NCBI RefSeq assembly: GCF_021130785.1
Contig: NC_060215.1
Location: 70,935,501 to 70,999,500, forward strand
Length of the DNA stretch: 64,000 bases
DNA from: Homalodisca vitripennis
Lineage: Eukaryota > Arthropoda > Insecta > Hemiptera > Cicadellidae
Reading direction: 5' to 3'
In this document: one piece after another, positions 23,856-35,900 of the stretch
Layout of the letters: each line of letters starts with the position of its first letter
Position numbering within the stretch: the first letter of the stretch is position 1
Program-made: the position numbers and the translations under genes
Notes under the pieces: model-generated
What the model was told of the DNA's origin: nothing
Databases searched by the model: none
Seen by the model: the letters and a program-made list of their open reading frames with translations, nothing else

Positions 23856-25876
23856 CCCTTTGAGTGCCACGCGAAGTGGTGGAGGTCATGTAGCCAGTGC
23901 CAGTCATTTGTGACAGGCCATTCCCCTCAGTGCCAAGCTTTATTTTTATTCTTTGTTTGAAGGTTATTTTTGACGATGGAAGGATTGTGAAGGAAACAGG
24001 ATTTTTCCGGACATTTGCCATCGTTAAGTGAAACAAGAAAACAGTAACACTACGTTTCGAGATCTGCAATCTGATCTCTTCTTCAGGTAAAGAACTAACC
24101 TAATACATAATTACAAACTAGGTTAAAATAAACAAATCTTACTAAAGCGTTGTGGCACGCCTGAGTCAGGAATCACAACCTACATGTTGTATGTCAACTT
24201 CACTAACACTAAAGACATGCACTTAATAAAAAAACTATAAAAAAACACCAATCATTAAACTAAACTACGGAATACAGGTCACAATATGTCTTCACTCGTC
24301 TACTAACCATTTACGACTGACCAGAGGGGGTAGCCAATGGTAATCGTGACGGCCGGCTAAAACAAGATGGCGGAAATACAAGGGAAGGGGAACAGGAATG
24401 GGCCCTTTCGTTATTATTGGTTCATGCGAGATGAACTTCTTAAAACCATATTGTGACTCCGCATTGGTTTATTGCAAATATCCGATCCGTTTGATCTCGA
24501 AACGTAGTGTTACTGTTTTCTTGTTTCACTTAACGATGGCAAATGTCCGGAAAAATCCTGTTTCCTTTATTTTTATGTTACTACAGTATTTTACTAAAAA
24601 ATTAACACCTTCCTTAAATATTAACATAATGGGACACTTTTTGCTTTATTATTTAGGGCAAGATACAGGCTACAAATTGGTATATATACATTTTGACCAT
24701 AAATTAAAAAAAAATATTTATATATGTGTAAGCAAAAATAAAAAAACAAAAAAAACATTTTTTTGTTTAAGATACAAGTATTTATTTATTTTTGTTTTAT
24801 GAGTTTTATGTGCCAATTTTATGTTCCCCATGTTAGTTGGAATATATGTACCAAGTTTCATAAAAATGCATTTATATATAACTGAGTTTTGAATTTTTTT
24901 TTATATATTGCTGCAAAATGCTGAAAACCTGCCCCAACATGCACGCTTACTCTTGTTCATGTAAAATATATTTTACTAGTTTTAAGAAATTAAATCAAGG
25001 TAAATTATACAACTGTTATTTTTTTATTATGGACAGACTTAAATTAATTACTTTGGGCTTATTTCATTAGGCCTATTATACTAAACCCTTCAGATGAAAT
25101 AACTGAATGAGTGTTTTTATCATAAGAATAAATTAATGTATTTTCACGGTCAGATTCCGTTATATGCCCCCAACGCTTAAATTTTTTTCAATGAACTTAG
25201 AACGTTATAAAACTATGTAGTTGAGTAACAGAACTAACATTCCACCAATCAACAAGCATTTCCAGGTATTGCGATCGGTATTGTTGTCGCTGTTATCTTA
25301 TCTTTCTCAAGAATCCCGATTACGGCAGGCCGCGCGGCATCACATGATTATTTAAGTTTAGGTTAGTTTAGTTAAATTAGCGTTGGGAGCATAATGTTAG
25401 TTTTGTTACTCAACTACATTGTGATATAATGTTATAAGTTCATTGAAAAGAGTTTAAGCGTTGGGGGCATATAACGGAATCTGACCTATTTTCGCTTAAG
25501 GGCGATCTGTTCCTTTTACTCATTTCGGCAAACTATACCTTATTCAATAATGAAATTGAACTGAAGTAATTAAAGTAGGAAACTTTTAAAACATTAATCA
25601 AAATGTCAACACAGCCACAATAGACAGCTAGCAAAAACAACTGAACGTAAACAAAACGACTGCAGCGTGACAACAGGCGGTTCGCGCCACAGTCTTCTAG
25701 ATATCAGCTACATAAAAATATTTTATACTATATATACAAACTATCACTACGTGAATTATGTCGTACATTTCTTGGGCTTTAATTTGATACGTTTTACGAT
25801 ATTATACATCAATATTTAGCAACAGGATGACCAATATTGAAAAGGCCGATCTAGTCGGCCCTTGGCACTCAAAGGG
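23856..25876. mobile_element. piggyBac-type non-autonomous element, 2.0 kb
   Basis: CCCTTTGAGTGCCA at 23856 and its exact inverse ending at 25876 are each abutted by TTAA (23852-23855 and 25877-25880). A palindromic GGCCGATCTAGTCGGCC lies just inside the right end (25844-25860). Nearly the same palindrome recurs inside the ends of the piggyBac element at 35812-37365. No transposase reading frame lies inside. A pair of 75-bp inverted arms (23990-24567) sits in the left third and may be a nested element. Confidence 0.8.
23990..24567. repeat. 75-bp inverted arms, probable nested foldback/MITE
   Basis: Positions 23990-24064 and 24493-24567 are inverse copies with no mismatch by eye, beginning AAGGAAACAGG and ending CGTTTCGAGATC at the inner side. 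The spacer carries a block (GCAATCTGATCTCTTCTTCA and onward to about 24330) that recurs diverged at 46890-47060 and 47815-47965, so it belongs to a dispersed family. Confidence 0.75.
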
Positions 25877-25880
25877 TTAA

Positions 25881-26341
25881 AAATTCCATGTTCAATTAAA
25901 AAAGAAATAATTTCGTTTCAGTTAAAACGTAAACTCTTTACGTGCCCTACTAAACACTCCAACACACACAATTCACTAGGGTTGGTCGAACTAGTGGATG
26001 GTTGATTCATAATTATAATGCAATCACTCAATCCAACCTACTGAACACGATATCTTGTGAGGCACTGACTCATGCCCCGGAGAACTCAGATAACAGATAT
26101 GCTATCAGGCTGCTATCAGTCCCGGCCGCAGATAATATTCAAGTAAACAGATTATCCAGATACAGCACACAAACTGAACATTAAAACATTAGAAACTTAA
26201 CTACTTACGAATATACCCCCTAAAATCATGTTATTTGTCATTTGCACCCCCTAATACTATATATATATTTTTTGTTCAGGAGGGTGAGCAGAATACGTTG
26301 ATAACATCAAATTCGTGATTTGCTGCCTCAGCCTTTAATCT
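25881..26341. other. No supported gene
   Basis: Short stretch between two transposons. It holds only a ~50-bp repeat block near 26248-26300 that resembles 5366-5413. Confidence 0.5.
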
Positions 26342-26343
26342 TA

Positions 26344-27647
26344 CGAGGGGGTACCCAAAAGTAACCGGAATTGTATTGCTGGCAGCCGGCAGCGTGTAGT
26401 ACACATTCCTGCCGCTAGGCGTTTGTCGCGCAACCCATTGCGAGCTCAGTGACCCCAGTTCCGTTGTCCTAGTGCATTCTGTTCATTCGTAGTGACTGTT
26501 TTCGCTAACCCTGTTTTGTTCTTGTTTCGTTTTTTGTCATGGCAAGTTTAAGTGAACAACGTGCAGCTGTGAAATTTTGTTTTTTACTTGGTAAAAATGC
26601 TGCAGAAACTATTTTAATGTTGAATACAGCTTACAAAGATGATGCTATGGGGAAAACTCAGGTCTACGAGTGGTTCGCTCGATTTAAAAATGGCGACATG
26701 TCGATTGAAGACAAACCTCGTTCTGGACGTCCATCAACCTCTCGAACAGACGAAAATGTTGAGAAAATTCGTGAACTTGTGCTCACCGACCGTCGACAGA
26801 CAATTGAGGAACTATCAGAGAGTAGTGGGTTAACTTGGAGCTCGGTTCAGCGAATTTTAACAGGAGATTTAGGACTGAAAAGGGTTGCTGCCAAATTTGT
26901 TCCTCGACTTCTGACTGACCATCAAAAGGCACATCGAGTTGAAACTTGCCGCCTTCTGAAAGAACATCTCGAAAATGATCCTGATTTTCTGGAAAAGGTA
27001 ATTACTGGTGATGAGTCATGGTGCTATGGTTATGACCCAGAAACGAAGCAACAGTCAAGCCAATGGAAGTCGCCATCTTCACCTCGTCCAAAAAAATGTC
27101 GGCAAGTCAAATCAAACATCAAAACCATGTTGATTTGCTTTTTTGATGCTAAAGGCATTGTTCATTCTGAGTTTGTTCCTCCAGGTCAGACCGTCAACCA
27201 AACATTTTATTTGGAGATTTTAAGAAGATTGCGCAACAGTGTTCGCCAGAAAAGACCCGATTTGTGGCAGACTGGAGACTGGTTCTTCCACCACGACAAC
27301 GCACTGGCACACACAGCCATCTCAGTTAGGCAGTGGTTCCGCTGCCCCACGCACCTTACTCGCCTGACCTCGCTCTACGCGACTTTTTTTTATTTCCACA
27401 CATGAAAAGAGGCTTGAAAGGTCAACGATTTGTCAGCGTTGAAGAGGTTAAGAAAAAAACTAAGCTCGAGCTTGCAGCCATTTCTAAAGATGACTTCAAA
27501 AAATGTTTTGATCAATGGAAATACCGTTGGGACAAGTGTATTAGTTGTAATGGAGATTATTTTGAAGGAGATAAGGTCATATTGTAAAAAATTTGATAAT
27601 ATATAATTTTTATAAAATAATTCCGGTTTTTTTTGGGTACCCCCTCG
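26344..27647 (+). mobile_element. mariner transposon, 1.3 kb with intact TIRs
   Basis: A 1304-bp unit flanked by TA on both sides (26342-26343 and 27648-27649). The ends are inverted repeats of about 29 bp beginning CGAGGGGGTACCCAAAA, with about two mismatches. Length, TIR size, TA duplication and a plus-strand transposase make this a textbook mariner layout. It belongs to a different mariner lineage from the copy at 19869, since both TIR and protein differ. Confidence 0.94.
26539..27587 (+). pseudogene. mariner transposase, one frameshift before the third catalytic Asp
   Basis: From ATG 26539 the frame runs 260 residues as a good mariner transposase: an N-terminal helix-turn-helix (SLSEQRAAVKFCFLLGKNA), a second one after GRPSTSR, then VITGDESWCYGYDPETK with the first Asp (residue 158) and FFHHDNALAHTA with the second (residue 253). 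Near 27330 the reading shifts by +1 and continues as PYSPDLALRDFFLFPHMKRG with the third Asp, to a stop at 27587. The spacing between second and third Asp is shorter than usual, so a small deletion caused the shift. With intact TIRs it could in principle be mobilised in trans. Confidence 0.92.
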
Positions 27648-27649
27648 TA

Positions 27650-28290
27650 TAATATCCGACAAGTTTAGGGCTGTCACATGTTCATCTCATGATCATGAGT
27701 CAACCTTATAGTCAATAAAATTTTTTTTATATTTTAATTTTTTTAATCGCCCGGGCAGGTTACTTTTTTTAAAGAATGCGCATAGACATATTTTGGTTTG
27801 GTGACCACGTTGCATTTAAAGCCACAATGCTATATTTCGTTCAAGTTTAGCGTTTTTGGTCATTCTGTGGTGGAATAGGCTAGTATTTTTTCTGCCACGA
27901 AGTGTATTTCCATCACATTACAACGACGTCGAAAAAAATTGGCTGTATATTTTTACCTCAAAAAATCTTTTGTCATATGGGTTCAAAATTACCCCAATTG
28001 GCAATGGGCATTTTTGGGTTAAATGAGTTTAGTATTTTGGGTGGCAGCATCATTCATTCCTATCAATACTCTCATCTCCTATTGTCATCTTTCTGTGTAT
28101 TTTGGTACAAGAAAGAATCTGTTGTGTTATTTTAGGTTCATTTTATATTGGAGAAACCTTTATTCCTCCTACAGGTAGTTAAGATGTGACTTGAAGGCTA
28201 TTTAATTCCAAAAAATGTTAGGTTGAAAATAGTGACAGATAATATGAGAGTAAGTCAAATACAGATGATCATTTTTTTACCTTTGTTTAA
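27650..28290. other. No supported gene
   Basis: AT-rich spacer without coding signal. Short poly-T runs and a TCATGATCATGA palindrome near 27690 are the only structure noticed. Confidence 0.5.
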
Positions 28291-28299
28291 AAACCTTAT

Positions 28300-28660
28300 A
28301 CATCACCTATTATTCTCTTAAAATTTTCAATATACTCTCCTGTGTGATCTGCATACTTTTGCCACCGATTTGAAAGTTTCAGTATTCCCTGGTCCTAGAA
28401 AGTTTGATTGTGAGTTGTAAGGCAAATTGTGCATGTGCTCCTCAACTTTTCATTGCTCTCAAATTGTTTTCCTCCCAGTGATTCTTTTATAGATGTGAAC
28501 AAAAAAATAGTCACAGGGGGACAAGTCAGGGCTATTAAAGAGGGTGCTCAAGGGTTTTCCAGTCTATTTCTTCCAATGTTTCCCTTATCAAAGCTGCGGT
28601 GAGAGGCCTTGTGTAGTCTTGGAGGAGAATAACATCTCTGATGGGCATGTCTCTTTTTTT
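28300..28660 (-). pseudogene. mariner/Tc1 transposase C-terminal fragment
   Basis: Read on the minus strand, broken frames give a recognisable C-terminal mariner-type sequence: a degenerate SPxLxALTCPP block in place of the third-Asp motif, then SIKESLGGKQFESNEKLRSTC, QGILKLSNRWQKYADHTGEY and a stop. Several frameshifts and stops are present and no TIR was located. This is a short, old relic. Confidence 0.65.
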
Positions 28661-28702
28661 TATTTCGATAGGTGGCTTTCACCAACTTTAAGAACTGGCT
28701 GT

Positions 28703-30646
28703 AATGGTTTCAAAACTGTAGTACAAAAATAGATTTTTTAATAATTTTACTCATTGTATTTATTATAAAAGTCAGTGCAATGTGCAAGTAAAAAAAAAGT
28801 TCCAACAGTAAACTAGTCTCTTATGTTTATGATTGAAAAAAAAATACTGTACCCAATTTTTAAGTCTTTTAAAATTTAAAAAGGTATTGGAACACTGTAA
28901 ACTACAATGTCTTACGATAAGTGCTGAGTTCTCTCATGAAACAGGAAAATTACCCAGTTATTAAATTAGTACATTTTGAATTATAAAAAGTTTTACACTT
29001 AAATTACACAAAATGTATAGTTGTTATTTAATCATTGATGTGAGTGCCATGGAAAGAAGGAGTATCCTGTCATTATTAAAAAAGATAAACACTTTCAAAC
29101 TGGTTTTGAAAACAAATCTACCATGTTACAGCAGCATCATGGTAAATTATCAATATGACAATTATCAAACTAAAACCAACAATAACCTAGTAACTGACCT
29201 CATGAAGAGTTAAAACCGGTGCTCAAACTGCAACCCATTGTTTTCCAGACAGAGTTCAATCCTTGAGGTGAAGCTATCTACAGCTCTCATTATCTCTTAT
29301 CTACTGATCGTATTTATAACCTCCCTTATCCGGTGCATCATGTCCTCTGTAGTTGTTGGTCTTGATTTATACACTAGGTCTTTTAGTCTACCCCACAAGT
29401 AAAAGTCCATATACGTTAAATCAGGAGATCTCGCTGGGTAGTTCACAGGGCCTGCCTCTTCCAATCCATCTGTCAAGGTATTGCTCGTTTTGAATTAATC
29501 GAGAATCTTCTGCGTAGAGTGCTAGTGCCCCATCGTGCATAAACCACATGCGTTGTAAGACTTCCTCAGGGATTTCGATCGATAAATTAGGCAAGTGACC
29601 AATGAGAAAGTTGATTTAAACTACTCGGTCTAGGCGATGGTCAAAGAAGAATGGCCCTACAATTTTGTCACCGATAATACCGCAAGTTGTCCTTTGGTTG
29701 TCCACTTCTCGCATCCAGTGTGGGTTTTCAAATGCCCAGTATCTCATATTGTGACGGTTCACTTCTCCATTACTCCTAAACGTAGCCTCGTCAAACCACA
29801 ACATGTTACGGTGAAAGTTTTGATTTTGTTGTAGTTTTTCTCGAGCCCACAAACAAAAGTTTATTCTATGAAGGTAGTCATCTCCATGGAGTTCTTGATG
29901 TACTGACATCCTATATGGGTGTATTTTATGAATGTGAACTATTCTTAAAAGAGATCCTTACACATACCATAATCAAGAGCTACTCTTCGTGTAGAATCAT
30001 GCGGATTCAGTTCAAAGTCTGCCAAAACTTTGGGTGCCCTATCACTTCTCACGGGTCTAGCGAGTTCCTTTCCTTTGTTGTGGTCAGGTTGAACATGACC
30101 TGTTTCACGAACTCGACTGGCAAGTCTTTGAAAAACGTTCCTGGAGTGATGTTCGCGGTCTGGGTAACGTTGGGCATAAAGAAGAGCGGCAGCTAAGTAA
30201 TTTTGGAAACATTCCCCTAACACCATAAGCATCTGGAATGCCTCCTCTTTTGAGAACAGCATTTTAGAACAAACAAAACTTACACTACGTACTTTAAAAA
30301 AAATTTAAATTAATATCTACCTCATACAACGTGGTCACAAGAACTGAATAGAGAGATGATAATAATAGAGATTAGATAAGAGACTAAGGAATTGGTTCCA
30401 AAGTTCTTCCAGGGGCAACTCGTGTATTTGGGATTGTTAAAACATGAACACTACGGTTAGATTGCTTTTGAAACATGTTACACTGATAGAAATCCTGATG
30501 TGTTTTATACTACATTATTTAAAAACAAATTAAACTTAAAAGTCCAACTTGTTTTTCATTTGTTTCATTGGGTTTTGATATTAATACAAACTAACTTAGT
30601 AAAATTATTAAAAAATCTATTTTTGTACTACAGTTTTGAAACCATT
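28703..30646 (-). mobile_element. DUF4817/IS630-type transposon between perfect 49-bp inverted repeats
   Basis: Positions 28703-28751 and 30598-30646 are inverse copies with no mismatch over 49 bp, starting AATGGTTTCAAAACTGTAGT. They enclose a minus-strand transposase remnant, which makes them likely TIRs of a 1.94-kb element. A TA precedes the left end if the terminus is taken one base in. The right side reads TG, so the target duplication is not clean. Boundaries are therefore probable, not certain. Confidence 0.6.
29215..30262 (-). pseudogene. IS630/Tc1-like transposase with DUF4817 N-terminus, decayed
   Basis: From ATG at 30262 (minus) the frame starts MLFSKEEAFQMLMVLGECF, the helix-turn-helix domain known as DUF4817, followed by a linker with an RETGHVQ block. 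After a frameshift near 29930, a second open stretch (29616-29909) gives HRINFCLWAREKL, MLWFDEATFRSNGEVN with the first catalytic Asp, and CGIIGDKIVGPFFF. Then come WFMHDGALAL with the second Asp and, in another frame, RSPDLTYMDFYLWGRLKD with the third. The order matches the pseudogene at 18000-18799. At least two frameshifts and several stops prevent expression. Confidence 0.82.
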
Positions 30647-30662
30647 GGAGATAGAGACAAAC

Positions 30663-31226
30663 TTTAATTGTAGAAAATGTTTATTTTTTAAAGACCTTTC
30701 TAATTATGTACAACACAACCTAGGTTGCTATTTGTTTTTTTTTAGATTGGGGCTGTTAAGTATTTAAAAATTCTATGTATTTTTAAAATGTGTAAATTTT
30801 GGGGTAGGGTGGCATTTGATGATATTTTTCGATAAGCCGTCTCATCATTAGTTTTGAATAAAAATATCGTCTCTCTACATTTGTGCAGGTAGTTGCAATA
30901 AATTTACCCACAAACCCCTGATTTTTTAACGTGTTGGTGTACCCTGTACATAAGCGGCAAGATAGGCTCAAACTTTTTGCATCAAAATAATCAGTGAAGA
31001 TATACCTTTAAAATGAGGTATAACTCAACATACCTTTACATTTGAACATGTTTCAAAAACCATCCCTACCCCCAAAAACTACCCTTTTGGGGTGTTTTAG
31101 AGATTTCAAAATAATTTCTCCAAATTCTTTGGGGTGGAAATAGGGGAGTTTAAGTTGTTACGAATAATCTACCTCGTTTGGTTTGGCCGCTATACGTACC
31201 ATACGGGTGGTCTGCCTCGCCCTGTA
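30663..31226. repeat. Terminal part of an unpaired DNA-transposon-like repeat
   Basis: The right edge ends GCCTCGCCCTGTA, so read on the minus strand it begins TACAGGGCGAGGCAGACC, the style of an IS630/Tc1 terminus after TA. GC-richer runs such as CCTACCCCCAAAAACTACCC follow. A minus-strand 62-codon stretch (30783-30971) is not recognisable. No inverse partner end was found, so this is a one-sided fragment. Confidence 0.45.
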
Positions 31227-31532
31227 TAAATAACTCTTGTACTTTTGTTAATGTAATATTGTAAATTTGAACTATAGAGCATGTTTATAACAAGGGAAAA
31301 AATTTTTGAACAAAGTACGCATACGGACGGGACACAGAGGATAATATAATTAAAACACATAAAGGTATAATTAATGTTGTTTTAAATTATCAAACTAAAG
31401 TATACGATACTTATAGTATTGTAACATAATTAGTTAAAGTCTCTCTAAGCATATATATTTTTATATAAGAAATCTTCTTAAATTATAAAATCACAATTTA
31501 ATTGACTTCAAATTTATAAAATATTTGATTTT

Positions 31533-32170
31533 TTATTCTTTTATTTCTGGAGACTTGAATAGTCCACTTATTTCTGTAAACGCAACAATGTAAGGGTTTG
31601 GCTTGTCGATTTTAAATAACTGTTCTTCGTTTTTTCTACTTACAATAGTCATGTACACAACTTTAATATTGTTATCTGTATCAACAGGTTTGTGTAATTC
31701 CCACAAGCTTTTGTTTTCTCTTTCTCACTAACAAATTGTTTGAGAAAAAAGTCCTACCCTAATTTCATTTTTTGACACAGGTCTAGCCAAGAGTTTTAAT
31801 TGGTCTTCTTTAGAATCTGAGTACCGTAACCATTTCTGTTGAACCATACAGTTTGACTGAGGAAATGTGTCATTCATATTCATCAAGTCCATTTGGCTGG
31901 TTTGTGGCTGTTTTCTGTTTCTGCCTATATTTTCTTTTTCTTTCGGTTTCCTTTAAGCGCTTTAATTGTATCTCAATCTTATCTGATTTTGTTGATCTAC
32001 CTGCCATTAATAATTGTTATTTGCTGTTAGCTCTTTGTTGTTTCTTTCTCTCTGTATCTGTTTTCAAGCTATTATTCCATGCTTAGTGATAAAGTTTCAA
32101 TCTATCGCTGCATTTCTGAACACATTGATTGAATTTTTCTTTTTTTATTGCATGTTTCTCTATATTTAAA
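31533..32170 (-). pseudogene. Decayed coding stretch of unknown identity
   Basis: Read on the minus strand, this starts just after a good acceptor-like TTTTTTTCAG (about 32180). Long parts of it look like true protein: a Lys/Arg-rich region with MAGRSTKSDKIEIQLKRLKE and KRKYRQKQK, then WLRYSDSKEDQLKLLARPVS and EIRVGLFSQTIC, then LWELHKPVDTDNNIKVVYMT and IDKPNPYIVAFTEISGLFKS, and a stop at 31533-31535. It is interrupted by two in-frame stops in the first third, one frameshift near 31870, and a tandem TAG-TGA near 31737. I do not recognise the family. It could be a dead host gene or retrocopy, or the ORF of an unrecognised mobile element. Confidence 0.5.
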
Positions 32171-32845
32171 GTCATGTCTGAAAAAAACAAATTTGTTATG
32201 GTTATATGGAAATATACAATTTATACACATTTTTCTCTGATAGAGGGAGGCCTAGACCTATATAAAATGTTGGTTGAAGTAACCAAGCCATAATAATGAA
32301 AAAGCGTTACTGATGGGACAAATTTTAAAATTGAATATGATTGCAAAGTAAGAAAAAAATTAAACACTTTCGGGTTTGACTAAGAATACATTGTTAACAC
32401 AAAATTCATTGTTTAGTTAAGTATTTCATTTAATTGTTATGGGCAGGACTTTTAGGGAGTCTTTACAACATTGTATACGTCCAATTTTCTGATCATCAAC
32501 TTGATCAAAACTAGTATGTCAGTGTAAAGTCCAGTTAATAAGGGTTTTCCTCCAAATGTTAGCAAACAGCTGATCAAGGTGTTCTTATATATTTTTGTTA
32601 AATCACCTATAATTTCGCATCTGAAAAGGCTAACAGGAACATGTTAATTAAGAGTGCAAAAATTTGTAAAACCAACAATACTTATAAAAATAGTTATTGA
32701 TTCTGCCAGCTCCGATTTTTCTCTTAATAATAATACTAAAACTGAAAGTATAAAAATATATTTAAAATTTTATATCTAGGATTACTTTTCCATGAAATGG
32801 CTGATTTAGTGAAGTTATTGAGACATTATGTTTTTGTTCTTTTAG
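32171..32845. other. Upstream flank of ANAPC4 coding exon 1
   Basis: No coding signal. A good acceptor (TTTTTGTTCTTTTAG) ends at 32845, so this stretch may be a first intron of ANAPC4 whose non-coding first exon and promoter lie further upstream. No promoter could be placed. Confidence 0.4.
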
Positions 32846-32994
32846 GGGTTAAGATTGTTCAACGGATTTGAAAATACTCATAAAAATGTCAGGACATATA
32901 ATTCGCCAACTTGAAGAACGACATGTTGCCATCAAAGTTGATTTGATGGTATGGTCTAACAAGATGGACCTTCTAGCTCTTTCCAACAGTAAAG
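32846..32994 (+). CDS. ANAPC4: ANAPC4 coding exon 1
   Basis: The exon appears to begin after the acceptor at 32845. The coding part runs from ATG 32886 to 32994 (36 codons plus one base) and ends at a GTAAAC donor. It encodes MSGHIIRQLEERHVAIKVDL and the first WD40-like strand. The 40 bp before the ATG are 5' UTR with an in-frame stop. Confidence 0.85.
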
Positions 32995-35900
32995 GTAAAC
33001 CTTTTCTGTTTTACAGATTCTATATATTTTTACTCTTTGGTTGTCTGTAATTCCTTAACCCTCCAGGTGATATATATTTTCACCCATGGTGATGGGCCAG
33101 TTTGACTTAATTGTGAAAATTCTCATGTAAAAATTAGTTTTATTCAGCCAATAAAGGTTTCATAATATATTTTGTTATATATAATTTAATATGTATATTC
33201 TAAAGAATCAGAAAATAATAATATAATTAAACTTACCCTAATCTGATGAGCCTTTGTATTTTGTTGAATTTGAAAGTTTACTTTTGCGAAAAAAGATTTT
33301 TAAATTCTCACAACTGCTGTTTTACTATGCATCACTAAGTTTTTTAATCAATATTTTTAAAGATTTTTATAACTTTTTATATAAACAGTAATTTAAAAAT
33401 ATAACAATGTGTACTGGGCATAACATGAGTAAGAACCTGATGAACAGATGAGCAAAGTTCATCTTGCTCAGACAGTAATGTATATTAGCAGCTACTCTCT
33501 ATCTAGTCTCAGGGTACTCTCGGTTGCTTCTATGTCTTATTTTAAATTTTGTGTAGAATATTCTTACCCATTAAGAATACATTGACTTGAAATTTCAGCT
33601 TACTTGGTCACTATCCTCTGCAACAACTAAGATCACCAAGTTTAAAAATGTGTGTATTTTTAGCCAAAATAAAATATTATAGATACACCAGATAATAATT
33701 TGTGATGGTGAAATTTTGCAAATGAAATTCTCTCATGCAGGGACCAATTTTTATTATTGATATACTTTATTAATGCCACTTATACATAGTTTGAAGTCAA
33801 CTCATTTGAAGCCATTATTTCTGGGTTTAAAGAGTAAATCTTTATGAGTCCTAGTTCTAACAGTAAATGTTATCCAATAGACTGAATTTTGCAGTTAAGA
33901 TACCCACATAGTGAATGTTTTGTAACAGAAGACAAAATTCCTTAAGTAAAACCATTTAAGTATTTTTGTTTGATCTTCTCCTGAACCTATTTAATGGAGC
34001 TGATGCACCACTAGCGAAACCAAATCATTGAACTGCTCAAGCAAAAATCATTTAGCTTTGGTATTTATTAAGTAATGTAAGTTTTCAGTTAAAATTACAA
34101 TTTTTAATTCCATTTTGAAGGCAAGAAATGTGTCATACAGATAAAATATAATTTAGCACTCTGTGTTAAGATATTGATAGGCAGGTATTAAACAAAGTTA
34201 TTAGGACTTATGACATATGCAATATTTTTTTAAGTGTGCAAGAAAGCTAAAACAGTACCTGATAGCTAATTCTCCTACTGCTTTGAGGAATGAATGTTAA
34301 TGCTTAGGTAATGAGTTTAACATTTTTAACACTATTCACCTGTAAACTTTGCACATTAAAAATAAAAATATTTTCTATTAAATTGGATATTTATATAATG
34401 TTTACTTATCTGTTAGCCTTACACTGTACAAAATAGATTAGACACTATGTTCTTATTTTGATAATTGTATTTTATCAGGCATTTGTTATTTCCTGATATC
34501 CTTTTATAGCCCCTTAAGCCTATTAGCTTACTACGACTACTAGCTGCTATATTGTGTGAACAATGTTATCATTTTGTTACTTGATTTTACCTTGTATTGA
34601 AATTACTCTTTATATTTAAAAATCAAAATGTGAATCTTTTGCAGGAGAAATAGCTCTTCACCGATTGACATGGCAGAGGGTTTGGCTACTGCCTCCTCCT
34701 ACACCAGATATGGTTGTACGCAAACTGGCTTGGAGACCAGATGGCCGAGTAATCGCAGTTGCATATGTACCCAGTAAGTAGATAACAGGCCTAAGTATTT
34801 GGTTAAAAAAGGCTTAATTACTAGATTTATTTTAGCTTGTAATATTGTTTAACCCATTTTACTCCAACTATTTGATATCAGATTTCCCTAATCATGTAAT
34901 TTAAAAATAAATGTACTATACTCTGAAAAAATATTTATTTTGTTTTTAGAAGTCTCTTTATATTTTGTTCTTGCATAGGTAAATAAGGTGATACTGAAAA
35001 GTAAAACATTTGTATTTCAAATTATATTTTTTTGGTATTTTTATTTGCTCTTCTCTGGCAATAGTTAAGATCTATAACAGGCTACATTCTAAGTTTTATA
35101 TATAGACCACCATTAGCCACACTAGTTAATATATAAATTAAAATTAAAGTTTTTTTTCCTTTCATAACCTTAACAAAAACAATGATAAATTTGAATGCCT
35201 GTGCCTGATAAGTGTATTAAACTCATAGTGAATTGTATTCCTGAGTGGCAAATTTTATGAATTAAAAATAAAATTGTGTTAATAATATACTCAATATTTC
35301 AATAGTTTTTCAGGTGTCCACATCTAGTTCTTATCCTCCAAAATCTTCCAAAATTCCCATATCCACAAATTAATTGACATATTTGATACTTCAAATGAAT
35401 GTAAATTTTTTGTCATTATTTATTATAACAAGTGCTATTCAGAAAGTAAGGACCGTTTTTTAATTTTAAAAAACCAAGTACAAAAAAATATTTTATTATA
35501 TGCATGGGAATGAGGAACTAAAATACTACTTTTCTACATAACTATACAAATTCAGACACTTATCATAGTAGTGGACAAGCTTTGAAACTGTCATAGAATT
35601 CTGCCACCTGTGATCTCAGCCACTCACTGACGTGTACCTGGAGATCCTCATCGTTGTCAAAATGCTGTATTGTTAGCCAGGTCTTCATTTTCGGAAACAG
35701 GTAAAAATCAGTCAGAGCATGATCGGGACTGTAGGGAGATGAGAAAAAACTTCCCAGTAAAGAGTTCTTACATATGGTTTGTCGTGTAAAGTCGGGCATC
35801 ATCTTGCTTAACACATTAGCTGCCACGCTGAATTTAGGTGGTTTTCTGTGATTGCCAATTTTTTAAACTGTTTTAATCTAATAGATCATATTCATTTAGC

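Noticed and set aside
23680..24802. Several 60-134 codon open frames in the 23.7-24.8 kb piggyBac region
   Set aside because: They follow the inverted arms and AT-rich repeats; no transposase or other domain is visible.
32868..32885. Upstream TTG-initiated extension of ANAPC4 exon 1
   Set aside because: The ATG at 32886 is the first ATG after an in-frame TAA at 32850; a TTG start is not needed in an animal gene.
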